NCBI GenBank assembly: GCA_018054835.1
Contig: JAGPIS010000003.1
Location: 1-32,120 of the forward strand
Direction: 5' to 3'
DNA: 32,120 bases
From: Breznakibacter sp.
GTDB taxonomy: Bacteria > Bacteroidota > Bacteroidia > Bacteroidales > Marinilabiliaceae
Shown: in pieces, positions 9,671 to 17,717 of the stretch
How positions within the stretch are numbered: the stretch's first letter is position 1
Layout: every line of letters starts with the position of its first letter
Notes under the pieces: generated by a model
The model's input: the letters and a program-made list of their open reading frames with translations, nothing else
Database searches by the model: none
What the model was told of the DNA's origin: nothing
Translations under genes and position numbers: made by a program

Positions 9671-9953
9671 ACAGATGAAACAAGGCTGAGAGACCGGCAA
9701 AAAAGAGATATCGTAAATTCCAAACAAAGAGAACGTTTGCAAAACTTTCAAAGGCTTTTGGAGATTCTAAATCAAGGTATTTCAGCACGGTTTCTTCGTT
9801 CAGGTCGGCGAACTCCTTGGCGGAGACGAATTGGAGGGGCTGCTTGCCCAACTGTTTCCGCAGCAGGCGCAGGATTCGGTGGCCGGTTTTGAGGCTCTTA
9901 CCGGTGATGCGCTTGATGTACTTGGCGTATATGCAAATCCTCTGCTGTTTCAT
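9354..9953 (-). CDS. Small basic helix-turn-helix-like protein; 3' part reads antisense into the esterase
   Basis: From the ATG at 9953 the first 65 or so residues look like a genuine small Bacteroidota protein: MKQQRICIYAKYIKRITGKS, a basic helical stretch (TGHRILRLLRKQLGKQ), then FVSAKEFADLNEETVLKYL. From memory, this resembles a family of short (roughly 70-90 residue) proteins with a probable DNA-binding helix-turn-helix, but I know no assigned function. The frame then continues without a stop through 9671-9770 and into the antisense of the esterase, ending at 9354. The C-terminal 110 or more residues look like accidental coding, so the native stop was probably lost at a rearrangement. An ATG at 9986 would add 11 residues but overlaps the 11-bp repeat array, so I prefer 9953. 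Translation past about 9755 is doubtful. Confidence 0.5.
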   Translation of the reverse strand: MKQQRICIYAKYIKRITGKSLKTGHRILRLLRKQLGKQPLQFVSAKEFADLNEETVLKYLDLESPKAFESFANVLFVWNLRYLFFAGLSALFHLFIAPSTNHNTFPANWKGNLSQSLGQNRVARMDKYGVLQGCCVSVRRDNRRCCFQPEHPCRRRHGLGWWVEFARLLAFRLKRIMIALDQDSRQANSCAIRRVGKVL

Positions 9954-9973
9954 GATCCTTTTTTGGCGTTTTG

Positions 9974-10050
9974 ATACACCATCCATACTGTAATTATACT
10001 TTATCTATACCGTATGTATACTGTATCTATACCTGAACCATACCTAAAGT
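9974..10050. repeat. Seven degenerate 11-bp tandem repeats (ATACnnnAnnn)
   Basis: ATAC begins at 9974, 9985, 9996, 10007, 10018, 10029 and 10040, exactly every 11 bp. In all seven units the eighth base is also A; the consensus is close to ATACTGTATCT. The array lies 21-97 bp upstream of the small minus-strand gene at 9953. It could be a phased operator for a DNA-binding protein, a decayed minisatellite, or intrinsically bent DNA. No such array is seen elsewhere in the window. Confidence 0.85.
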
Positions 10051-10086
10051 GTGGTTTTGGGTGCCAGTTTGGATGGCTCCGTAGCC

Positions 10087-10587
10087 TTAAGTACATGAAA
10101 AAAAACAATAATACCTAGCTGTATTCATCCGCCAATCAACAGAATCAGTTCCATCCAGAAAATCATTCCACTCACCATCAAAAGTAAGAGCCTTGGCGGG
10201 CAGATCATGCGGTAAGCCATTGAAAAAATAAATATTACTAGCATCTCCTCCAGGAAACCTGATCAATCCTGGTTCAAGACTACTTAGGTGGCGCATTAAA
10301 GCAGAGTCCTTCAGATAATACCCAGTATAGGTTGTGATATTTACACCATTCATAAAGTCAGACACCTTATTGATTTTTTGCCAGTAATGCACAGTAACAT
10401 GAGAGTTTTTGACATTGGAAGCCACTATCCTTTCCGTGTAATTGGGAGGTATAACCAATGCTTTTCCCTTCCATGAATCGAAAAAGAGCATCTGGTCATT
10501 TAAACCAACCTTATTTTGGTTGGCACAAGAACAAAACAAAACCAGCAGAAAACCCAACAGCCCAAACCCTGATATACGATTATCCAT
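10087..10587 (-). pseudogene. Truncated lipoprotein, N-terminal part of a glycosidase-like protein
   Basis: From the ATG at 10587 the frame gives a lipoprotein signal (MDNRISGFGLLGFLLVLFCSC) and about 140 residues of globular sequence, including LEPGLIRFPGGDASNIYFFN and DGTDSVDWRMNTARYY. The latter segments resemble the start of TIM-barrel glycosidases of the GH39/arabinofuranosidase kind, where a long catalytic domain should follow. Instead, at a run of eight A on the plus strand (10097-10104), the protein breaks off with CFFSCT and a stop. None of the missing domain is found before the esterase, so the 3' part was probably deleted rather than displaced. It starts 22 bp after the ribokinase stop and was probably the last gene of the ribose operon. 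The ATG at 10647 lies inside the ribokinase and lacks a good signal peptide, so I reject it. Confidence 0.7.
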
Positions 10588-10609
10588 AATACAACACACA
10601 ATTAACGTT

Positions 10610-11530
10610 CTAAAAATCAATTTTTTGCATAAACGACTGAATCTCATCTAACAAAGGAATAGAACTTTGCGCTCCTTCCTTTTGAACAGATAATGCCGCC
10701 GCCGCATTGGCAAATGAGAGGCTCCTTCGAATAGGCATCCCGCTGGCTGTTGCAGCAGCTAATGCCCCATTGAAAACATCGCCCGCCGCAGTTGTATCGA
10801 CAACATCTACGTTGTATGCATCAATAAATCCAAAATAAGAGTGATAAACACCCTTAGAGCCCAAAGTAATAATAACTGTTTTCACTCCTTTATTCTTAAA
10901 GACCTGGCAGGCCATGGCGATAGCAGAATCTGAGTCAGGTTTGATGCCCGTCAAAAGCTCAGTTTCTGTTTCATTGGGAGTAATCACGTCGATATTTTGA
11001 AAGAGTTCATCGGGCAAGAAAGCCGCCGGAGCAGGATTCAAAATAACCTTTATGTGATGATTTTGTGCTATTTTAGCTGCATACACCACCGTTTCCAATG
11101 GTGTTTCCAATTGCATTAACAGTACATCAGCCTTGAGAATATGCGATTTGAAGAGGTCGATATCCAGAGAGGACAAAGAACCATTGGCTCCAAGAGCAAC
11201 GGAAATACTGTTTTCGCCTTCCTCTGAAACATTAATCAATGCCACTCCAGTAGGGTGATTTGCGTCCAAAATAATTGCGCTTGTATCCAAACCGCATTCA
11301 TGATAAGCGGCTAAGGCCGCATGCCCTAAAGAATCATCCCCTACACGTGCGATAAAGGTGACGTCAGCACCTGCTTTTCTTGCAGCAATAGCTTGATTTG
11401 CGCCTTTTCCGCCCTGCATGGTTGAAAAAGCACTTCCTATTATGGTTTCGCCAGGTCTGGGGATTCGAGGAACACGAATAACCAAATCAGTATTGGAGCT
11501 ACCAATTACAACAATTTTTCCACACATCAT
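10610..11530 (-). CDS. rbsK: Ribokinase (PfkB family)
   Basis: Phosphorylates D-ribose to ribose-5-phosphate with ATP in the cytoplasm, feeding the pentose phosphate pathway. The 306 residues match the usual size. The N-terminus has the substrate-binding pattern VIGSSNTDLVIRV and GGKGANQA; NPAPA and TPNETE appear in the middle; the ATP/anion-hole signature DTTAAGDVFNGALA holds the catalytic base Asp251. Two Met codons open the gene (11530 and 11527); either is possible. It starts 5 bp after the permease stop, so translation is probably coupled, and it is the third gene of an operon with the ADP-ribosylglycohydrolase and the permease. That pairing supports ribose over other PfkB sugars. Confidence 0.93.
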   Translation of the reverse strand: MMCGKIVVIGSSNTDLVIRVPRIPRPGETIIGSAFSTMQGGKGANQAIAARKAGADVTFIARVGDDSLGHAALAAYHECGLDTSAIILDANHPTGVALINVSEEGENSISVALGANGSLSSLDIDLFKSHILKADVLLMQLETPLETVVYAAKIAQNHHIKVILNPAPAAFLPDELFQNIDVITPNETETELLTGIKPDSDSAIAMACQVFKNKGVKTVIITLGSKGVYHSYFGFIDAYNVDVVDTTAAGDVFNGALAAATASGMPIRRSLSFANAAAALSVQKEGAQSSIPLLDEIQSFMQKIDF

Positions 11531-11535
11531 TCGAT

Positions 11536-12534
11536 TTATTTAGCTACGATCAATAATCCCAAACCCAATATGAAAGAAAGAAACATGAAGACCAACAATC
11601 GGTTGGTACCACGTGATCCATTTTTAAATTCTTTCCAGACAAACACCCCCCAAAGGGCTGCAATCATAGTGGCACCTTGCCCTAATCCATAAGCAATGGC
11701 CGGACTGGCAACAGCAGAAGCAATGATATTAAATGCCATACCTGTTCCCCAGATTAAGCCCCCAAACATCCCAATCAGGTGTAATTTTGGCGTTCCAAGC
11801 TTAAAATAGTCTTTGTAGGTAACCGGAGTGCCGAAAACGGGCTTATACATATTAATGGTATTCAATACAAAATTGGAAATAACAATACCCACTGCAAAAA
11901 TAACTAAGGCGGTATAAAGGGTCAGTTTACCGGACTCTGGCACTAAAAAATCTGACGCCATGGACTGGGCAATGTATTTATAAAACAAGCCCATTGAGAG
12001 TCCGGCCAGCAGGGATATGATAATCCCCTTGGTAGCGCTCTTCTCATCTGATGATGAAATTTTTTTATACGCGACAGCATCCATCAATATGGCCACAACG
12101 ACCAGTGCAACCCCGCCAAATATAAGCAGAGGATCCCCGTCGGGTTTCATCAGGTAATTGAGTAATACCCCTTGTACTAATGCAATACCAATACCAATGG
12201 GAAAAGCAATGGCCATGCCTGATAAATTAATGGCAATAACCAGTAATAAATTAGCAAAGTTAAAGATGACACCAGACCAAAATGCTGATCCGATATGACA
12301 CCATTCGGCTTGCGTCAGATCAACCAGGAAACTTCTCCCAACAGTACCGAAGGATCCTAAAGAAAAAGCCAACACCAGGGTAGTTAAAAGAATACCAAGC
12401 ACATAATCCCAGTAAAACAGCTGAAAAGGCCAGGCTTTTCCGGATAACTTTTGGGTATTCGCCCACGAACCCCAACACAACATGGTCACAATGCAAAAAA
12501 GAATAGCCAGTTGATATGATTCGATTACAAACAT
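11536..12534 (-). CDS. GRP/RhaT-like sugar permease, probably for ribose
   Basis: Inner-membrane sugar transporter of 332 residues with about ten hydrophobic segments, as in the drug/metabolite-transporter fold used by the glucose/ribose porter and RhaT families. Recognisable pieces are TMLCWGSWANTQKLSGKAWPF at the start and GGLIWGTGMAFNIIASAVASPAIAYGLGQGATMIAALWG toward the end, both typical of this family (seen as conserved Gly/Pro/Trp positions). It has no signal peptide beyond its first helix. It lies 53 bp after the ADP-ribosylglycohydrolase and 5 bp before ribokinase. Bacteroides thetaiotaomicron has a ribose utilization locus with the same three functions (permease, ribokinase, ADP-ribosylglycohydrolase), so ribose is the best guess. 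Confidence 0.88.
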   Translation of the reverse strand: MFVIESYQLAILFCIVTMLCWGSWANTQKLSGKAWPFQLFYWDYVLGILLTTLVLAFSLGSFGTVGRSFLVDLTQAEWCHIGSAFWSGVIFNFANLLLVIAINLSGMAIAFPIGIGIALVQGVLLNYLMKPDGDPLLIFGGVALVVVAILMDAVAYKKISSSDEKSATKGIIISLLAGLSMGLFYKYIAQSMASDFLVPESGKLTLYTALVIFAVGIVISNFVLNTINMYKPVFGTPVTYKDYFKLGTPKLHLIGMFGGLIWGTGMAFNIIASAVASPAIAYGLGQGATMIAALWGVFVWKEFKNGSRGTNRLLVFMFLSFILGLGLLIVAK

Positions 12535-12587
12535 AAAAGCAATAAGAAAAGATTAATAGATTGACAACAAACCCATAAGGACTATTT

Positions 12588-13931
12588 TCACTGAGTAATA
12601 GGCACTAGCCAGTTACCCGATTCCAAGTCAACTCCCCCTCCCATTTCTTCCTGCACAACCCGGTCGATAATCCATACTCCCTTAAGAGCCATATTTTCAA
12701 AATCATCAAGGCCTTTTTCAAAGCCTATACGGGTGCGGTGAATATCAAACCGATCAGAAAAAGATTGGCCAAATGCCTTTTCGATCCTTTCTTTGCCAAT
12801 CATAAAACCAATTAATCCGCCCCAGGTGGCAGTCGGATTATCCGAATCCCATCCCACCAGGGTACCAATTTTAATAGTCTCAATGATATCGCCTTCACCA
12901 TAAAACAAACTGATTAAACTGGAGGCAAAGTTGATACCGGCAGTAAATCCCACTTCATGCGGAGCACGCCTGGAGGTCAGATCATAACCATCCAATCCCT
13001 TCACCTGGTAACGGTAATAAACGGAATCCCGGGTTTGTTCCCAGGGTAAGCCCTGATCATACTTGCTTTTCACAAAATCGTACATGTGGGCAGAATAGGA
13101 CGTGTCCGGTAGATGCGTGCGAGCTTTTTCGGCCATGGAAACAATCTGATCTTTTAAGTTCAAATTCTTATCCACATCCGAAGCCAGTGAAAACAGGATC
13201 ACATAAAACTCCGAAATCCATTGACTATTACCCCGCGCAGTATTTTGAATGGGTAATTGTGACATTTTCAGCGCCACATCCGGACGACCAGGCGCAAATA
13301 ATCCAAAAATCTCGGTGGTAAGCTGGGCATCAATCATCTCATAATCCGGATTATTTTGCGGATCACCAGTTGCGGGAGGTACCAGCCCTGTTTTCATTAA
13401 ATCAAATGCCCGTTGATTGGATACCCATAGGTAATTTTCTTCCTCGCTTTTAATATGCTTCAACCAACCGTTGCGGATTTGTTCACCGGTCAAAACCGAT
13501 GTTTTGTTTTGAAGCAACAGTTCCTGATAAATATACTCTATATCTGTATCATCGTCGGCACCCCAAATACTGTCGGGGTCAGCAAAAACAAAATCAATTG
13601 TATTGGACAGATTACTGGGAATACCTTGTCCCCAGATACTGGGTTGATCAGGTTTTCCCCATTCGTTTCGAGTATAGAAGGCACCTGTCTGAATATCGCC
13701 TATATTTCCAATTTTGTCCATCTCTGTAACCAAACCGGTCCAATTGGCAATACAAGTTCCCAACCAAAAACCCTGCAATTTATTATAATAATCTTGGCGG
13801 CTGACAACCAAATCCCCCTTCTTCGGCTGATAAAAACCATAAGCAAGCTCGGGGTTTTGCATAAGTTTCACTTCACGCGAACAACTTAACAAACCGAATA
13901 AAACACAAATTGAAAAAATATACCTTTTCAT
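12588..13931 (-). CDS. Lipoprotein ADP-ribosylglycohydrolase
   Basis: Hydrolyses N- or O-glycosidic bonds of ADP-ribose or related ribosides using a two-metal site. The 447 residues start with a lipoprotein signal (MKRYIFSICVLFGLLSC, Cys17), implying a periplasmic or outer-membrane location, unlike most cytosolic family members. The first metal motif is GADDDTDIEY (Asp126-Asp128, Asp130), and the second is GWDSDNPTATWGG (Asp362, Asp364). An N-terminal KLQGFWLGTCIANWTG matches the usual opening helix. It heads an operon with the permease and ribokinase. The chain would free ribose outside the inner membrane, import it and phosphorylate it. The actual substrate (ADP-ribose, nucleosides or another riboside) is inferred only from context. 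An inverted repeat lies 42-78 bp upstream. Confidence 0.9.
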   Translation of the reverse strand: MKRYIFSICVLFGLLSCSREVKLMQNPELAYGFYQPKKGDLVVSRQDYYNKLQGFWLGTCIANWTGLVTEMDKIGNIGDIQTGAFYTRNEWGKPDQPSIWGQGIPSNLSNTIDFVFADPDSIWGADDDTDIEYIYQELLLQNKTSVLTGEQIRNGWLKHIKSEEENYLWVSNQRAFDLMKTGLVPPATGDPQNNPDYEMIDAQLTTEIFGLFAPGRPDVALKMSQLPIQNTARGNSQWISEFYVILFSLASDVDKNLNLKDQIVSMAEKARTHLPDTSYSAHMYDFVKSKYDQGLPWEQTRDSVYYRYQVKGLDGYDLTSRRAPHEVGFTAGINFASSLISLFYGEGDIIETIKIGTLVGWDSDNPTATWGGLIGFMIGKERIEKAFGQSFSDRFDIHRTRIGFEKGLDDFENMALKGVWIIDRVVQEEMGGGVDLESGNWLVPITQ

Positions 13932-13972
13932 GCGATGATTATCTTTAAACTTGCAGATTGCCTATGACTTAT

Positions 13973-14009
13973 TAATAATCGAGCGGTCCAACAATCGACT
14001 CGATTATTA
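13973..14009. promoter_or_regulatory. Inverted repeat upstream of the ribose operon, candidate operator
   Basis: An 11-bp inverted repeat (arms 13973-13983 and 13999-14009, core AATAATCGAG / CTCGATTATT, 15-bp spacer) lies upstream of the ADP-ribosylglycohydrolase start at 13931. Within its right half is a shorter perfect palindrome with a central C, AATCGACTCGATT (13993-14005). No T-run follows on the minus strand, which argues against a terminator for the preceding GH3 gene. It could bind a dimeric sugar-responsive repressor, but no matching regulator gene is nearby. I see no convincing TAnnTTTG box for this operon. Confidence 0.5.
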
Positions 14010-14130
14010 TTTATCACAATCGCAAGTAGTTATGACTGTTATTTTTGTATCGTCACTATTCCTATTTTTGCAATTCCCCAAAATGGAATTCTCTCAAAAA
14101 GAAGAGTGAGGAAAAAATGGATCCAAACCC

Positions 14131-16326
14131 TCATGGAATCTCGACACCAATGGTTTGCATAATTTGACGGGATGAGACTCCAACCAGCAATTTAAACCAT
14201 CCAGGTTCAAGAGACCATCCTTTGGCAACGGCATCATAAAACGCCAATGAAGAAACGGGAATCTTTATACTAATGGTATTGGCTTGACCAGGTGATAAAT
14301 AAACTTTCTGAAGCCCCTTCAATTCCTTCTCAGGACGTGGTACGGAAGCTTTCTCGTCGTGCGAATAAATTTGAATAACTTCAGCCCCGCTTACCTTACC
14401 AGTGTTGCGAACGTTCAATGAAACAGAGATGGTATCACCCATGGCATAACGGACTTTATCACTTGTGACATTTGTAATTTCAAAAGAGGTATATGACATT
14501 CCAAAACCAAATTCAAATTGCGGTTTGATATTTTTAGTATCCAACCAGCGGTATCCCACCAAAATATCTTCCAGATATTCCTGGTAAGTTCCGTTTCCCG
14601 GGTAAGAAATTTCGCCAAATGCATGTGCTCCATTGTCGGAGAGTTTAACAGGGAATGAGAAGGGCAATTTACCAGATGGCGTCACATCGCCTGAAAGCAA
14701 ATCGGCAATGGCGTTGCCCCCTTCACTACCCAAATACCAGGCCTGCATCACAGCTTTCACATCTTCGAGCCATGGCATGGCAACGGCGTTGCCACTCACA
14801 AGAATCACCCCGACGTTCTTATTGACGGCGATTATCTCTTTTAACAATTCATCTTGGCCAAAAGGCAGATTATAACTTTGACGGTCGCCATTTTCACAAT
14901 CCTGCTCATGGTTTTTATTCAATCCGCCCACAAACAAGACCAAATCAGCCTTTCGGGCAATCTCTAAAGCAGCTTTCTTCAGGGAATCGGCATTTAAAGC
15001 GGATGGGATCACTCGGCCATAAGCAGAGGGGCCAGAGGCATAACCCATGGCATAAAGTATGGTGGCCTTTTCAAACCGGTTTTGAAATCCCTGCAATGGA
15101 GAAATTTCATGAACTGCTTTGAGTTCGGATGAACCGCCACCAACGGTCATCATACGGGTCGCATTCTCCCCAATTATTGCTATGGTCTTTTTAGTATGAG
15201 GGTTTATGGGGAAAAATGAATTTTCATTGCGGAGCAGGACAATTCCCTCACGGGCCACTTTCCTAGCCACATCGAAATGAGCCTGATTGGTCATGCTGCC
15301 CAAGGATTTTGATGGATTCATATAGGTGCGGAACATCAAACGCAAGATTCGTCGCACCTTATCATCGACAACACCTTCATTAATTTGGCCACTCTTAAGC
15401 ATTTCCAAGAAAGGCTTAGCCAAATAATAGTAATCGTAAGCATTCTCGGTGGATGAAGTAAGCCCATCGGTACCGGTTCCCATTTCAATATCCAAGCCAT
15501 TCAAGGCCGCTTCGCGGGTATCATGCGCGCTTCCCCAATCGGTTACCACCACCCCATCAAAAGCCCAATCACCTTTGAGTATATCGTTTATCAACACTTT
15601 ATGGTGGCTGGTATGCTGACCATTGTATTGGTTGTACGCACCCATCACCAACCAAACACCGCCATCCTGAACGGCTGCTTTAAAGGCAGGGAGATAAATC
15701 TCGTGCAAAGCCCGGTCGCTTACTTTCACATTGATATGCCCCCTCCACAATTCCTGATTATTAAGCGCGTAATGTTTCACGCAGGCGGCGACTCCGTTGG
15801 ACTGAACCCCTTTGATGTAAGGGACTGCTAACGCAGATACCAGAAAGGGATCCTCTCCCAAATATTCGAAATTTCGCCCGTTTAAAGGTGTGCGGTAAAT
15901 ATTGACCCCTGGCCCCAGAAGAATATCTTTGCGCCGATAGCGAGCCTCTTCCCCAATGGCGACACCATACTCAAATGCCAGCTTTGGATTAAAGGTTGAT
16001 GCCAGGCAGGTTAAAGCCGGGAAAGCCGTACAGGAATCGTTGGTCCAACCGGCATAGCCCCAATCATCCCAATTGATTTCAGCCCTTACGCCATGGGGAC
16101 CATCACTCATCCAGATTTCGGGGATACCCAAACGGGCAACGCCGGGGGAACTAAACTTCGACTGCGCATGACACATCCGAACTTTCTCAACCAAAGTCAT
16201 CTGCTTCAACAAGCTGTCAATTTTACATTCAATAACAGGATTCAATTTCTGGGCGGAAATATGAATTCCGCCACATAATAGAATAAAAAAACTCAACAAC
16301 ACTCTTCTAACAGCTATCATCTTCAT
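14131..16326 (-). CDS. GH3 beta-glucosidase, exported
   Basis: Releases terminal beta-linked glucose from oligosaccharides. The 731 residues carry a cleavable signal peptide (MKMIAVRRVLLSFFILLCGG..., cut near ISAQ at about 25), so the enzyme is likely periplasmic. The GH3 N-terminal barrel shows MSDGPHGVR, LLGPGVNIYRTPLNGRNFEYLGEDP, KHYALNNQE and the nucleophile motif VVTDWGSAHD (Asp263). The C-terminal sandwich includes VLLRNENSFFPI and YLGSEGGNAIADLLSG, and a fibronectin type III-like domain closes the protein (about 625-725). It is the last gene of the PUL operon, 42 bp after GH5. The substrate-pocket motif order fits beta-glucosidases; other beta-glycosides cannot be excluded. The second Met (residue 3) is an alternative start. 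Confidence 0.94.
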   Translation of the reverse strand: MKMIAVRRVLLSFFILLCGGIHISAQKLNPVIECKIDSLLKQMTLVEKVRMCHAQSKFSSPGVARLGIPEIWMSDGPHGVRAEINWDDWGYAGWTNDSCTAFPALTCLASTFNPKLAFEYGVAIGEEARYRRKDILLGPGVNIYRTPLNGRNFEYLGEDPFLVSALAVPYIKGVQSNGVAACVKHYALNNQELWRGHINVKVSDRALHEIYLPAFKAAVQDGGVWLVMGAYNQYNGQHTSHHKVLINDILKGDWAFDGVVVTDWGSAHDTREAALNGLDIEMGTGTDGLTSSTENAYDYYYLAKPFLEMLKSGQINEGVVDDKVRRILRLMFRTYMNPSKSLGSMTNQAHFDVARKVAREGIVLLRNENSFFPINPHTKKTIAIIGENATRMMTVGGGSSELKAVHEISPLQGFQNRFEKATILYAMGYASGPSAYGRVIPSALNADSLKKAALEIARKADLVLFVGGLNKNHEQDCENGDRQSYNLPFGQDELLKEIIAVNKNVGVILVSGNAVAMPWLEDVKAVMQAWYLGSEGGNAIADLLSGDVTPSGKLPFSFPVKLSDNGAHAFGEISYPGNGTYQEYLEDILVGYRWLDTKNIKPQFEFGFGMSYTSFEITNVTSDKVRYAMGDTISVSLNVRNTGKVSGAEVIQIYSHDEKASVPRPEKELKGLQKVYLSPGQANTISIKIPVSSLAFYDAVAKGWSLEPGWFKLLVGVSSRQIMQTIGVEIP

Positions 16327-16368
16327 ATATTATAAATAATTTTCCTAACCAAAATAGAAATTCGAATA

Positions 16369-17670
16369 TCACCAGTTCCTGATAATATCTCGGCTAAGTT
16401 TACCAGACTCGGTCAATTGGCTATCAAGCCATTGTCCGTTAATACCAACGTCCTGTTTCACAATAGACCAAGGCTCAGGTTTATCATTAACCGCCCAACT
16501 GCAATGAATCAATTGATTGGTTTTACACCAGGCCATCCAGCTTTGTGTTTCGGGATCGTTTTGTGAATCGCCCACCGCGCCCCATTCCGTTACCACCAGT
16601 GGCAGACCAGCCTTCAGGGCTGCCGAAGCTCTATCCCGAAGCCATTGCTTGTGATTTATTGAATAAAAATGGAGTGCATACGCGATATTGTCAAACCCAT
16701 CAATAGGATTAGCCGAAGCATCATCGACCTTTTGGGACCATTCGCCAGTCCCTACCACAATCAGATTATCCGGATCAATGGCCCTAATGGCAGCAATCAC
16801 CTTCTCAGCATAGGGTTTGATGTGTTCATTCCAGGTTGCAAATTTTCCATCGTTAGCAGGCGTGGCATCCACATATTTTGGTTCATTATATATTTCATAA
16901 ATGACATTATCGTATCCACCATATTTGTGAGCCATTTTTTGAAAAAAATCAATGGCATCCTGCTCATACAAATGGGCATAATGAGAATGCCAGTCAATGA
17001 TGACATACAATCCAAGTTTGATGGCTGCATCCACCAACGTTTCCACTCGCTTTAGATTATCATCTTTCTTCTGAAGATAACCACCGGCATCTTCCACTCC
17101 CATAGCAGCCCTGACAATGGTGGATCCCCAATCAATTTTAAGCCATTGCACCACTGATTCGTTGTAAAAACGGTTACCGCCCCAGTCGTTGTTGCTCCAA
17201 AAAAAACTATTTCCGGCCAAACTAACGGCAAGATCATTATCCCCCAGAATTTTATTTCCTGCAACCTTCAATTTGCCGAAATAATCAACAGCAGATGAAA
17301 ACTTGAGTTTATTATATTTTAGCGTGTAGGTTTTTGTTGTTTTACCATCTTCGGCGGTTACCAAAATAGTGCTTAAAACTCCAGAGCAGTCAATGGATTG
17401 TCCCACCTTGACCGTTGAGGTTGCTCCAGGAGAAAGTTGCATTGAAGCCACATCAAGTAGGAGGGCATCCAAAGGAATTTTGCGTTGAATGATCACTTGC
17501 TCCCCTTCTACTTGGGCATTGAACAGCGATTTTTTATAACTGAAGACGATTTGCTTCAAAACTGCCTCACCTGATAACACCGTAGGCTCCACTTCGTCAT
17601 AACTTGCAGACGAACAGCGAATAAAAACAACCCCCAGAACAAGGAGAGTAATAAGCCTTAATTTTTTCAT
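16369..17670 (-). CDS. GH5 endo-beta-glucanase with N-terminal beta-sandwich, probable lipoprotein
   Basis: Retaining endoglucanase-type enzyme. The start at 17670 (MKKLRLITLLVLGVVFIRC) gives a likely lipoprotein signal with Cys19, although Arg before the Cys is unusual. An ATG at 17679 is possible. Residues of about 35-115 form a beta-sandwich like the DUF5018/cadherin-type modules placed before PUL enzymes (LSPGATSTVKVG, AEDGKTTKTYTLKYN). The catalytic TIM barrel follows, with YVIIDWHSH, acid/base Glu263 in YEIYNEP and nucleophile Glu362 in VVTEWGAVGD. Both GH5 glutamates are present. The layout resembles GH5_2-type cellulases, but linkage preference (beta-1,4 or beta-1,6, or mixed-linkage glucan) is inference from GH16/GH3 neighbours. 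It is coupled to GH16: before the GH16 nonsense codon, the GH16 reading frame ran to 17676. Confidence 0.92.
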   Translation of the reverse strand: MKKLRLITLLVLGVVFIRCSSASYDEVEPTVLSGEAVLKQIVFSYKKSLFNAQVEGEQVIIQRKIPLDALLLDVASMQLSPGATSTVKVGQSIDCSGVLSTILVTAEDGKTTKTYTLKYNKLKFSSAVDYFGKLKVAGNKILGDNDLAVSLAGNSFFWSNNDWGGNRFYNESVVQWLKIDWGSTIVRAAMGVEDAGGYLQKKDDNLKRVETLVDAAIKLGLYVIIDWHSHYAHLYEQDAIDFFQKMAHKYGGYDNVIYEIYNEPKYVDATPANDGKFATWNEHIKPYAEKVIAAIRAIDPDNLIVVGTGEWSQKVDDASANPIDGFDNIAYALHFYSINHKQWLRDRASAALKAGLPLVVTEWGAVGDSQNDPETQSWMAWCKTNQLIHCSWAVNDKPEPWSIVKQDVGINGQWLDSQLTESGKLSRDIIRNW

Positions 17671-17717
17671 AATAATCAATAATATAACTGATAAATTCTT
17701 ACATAGTCCACTTCCAA

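Noticed and set aside
9974-10050. CRISPR-like array
   Set aside because: Units are only 11 bp, contiguous and without unique spacers; no cas genes are present.
9671-10700. Insertion sequence at the scar region
   Set aside because: No transposase fragment, terminal inverted repeats or target duplication could be seen.
14040-14070. Two plus-strand TATTTTTG boxes (14040-14047 and 14063-14070)
   Set aside because: They match the -7 consensus, but no plus-strand gene follows and no TTTG is at the right distance.
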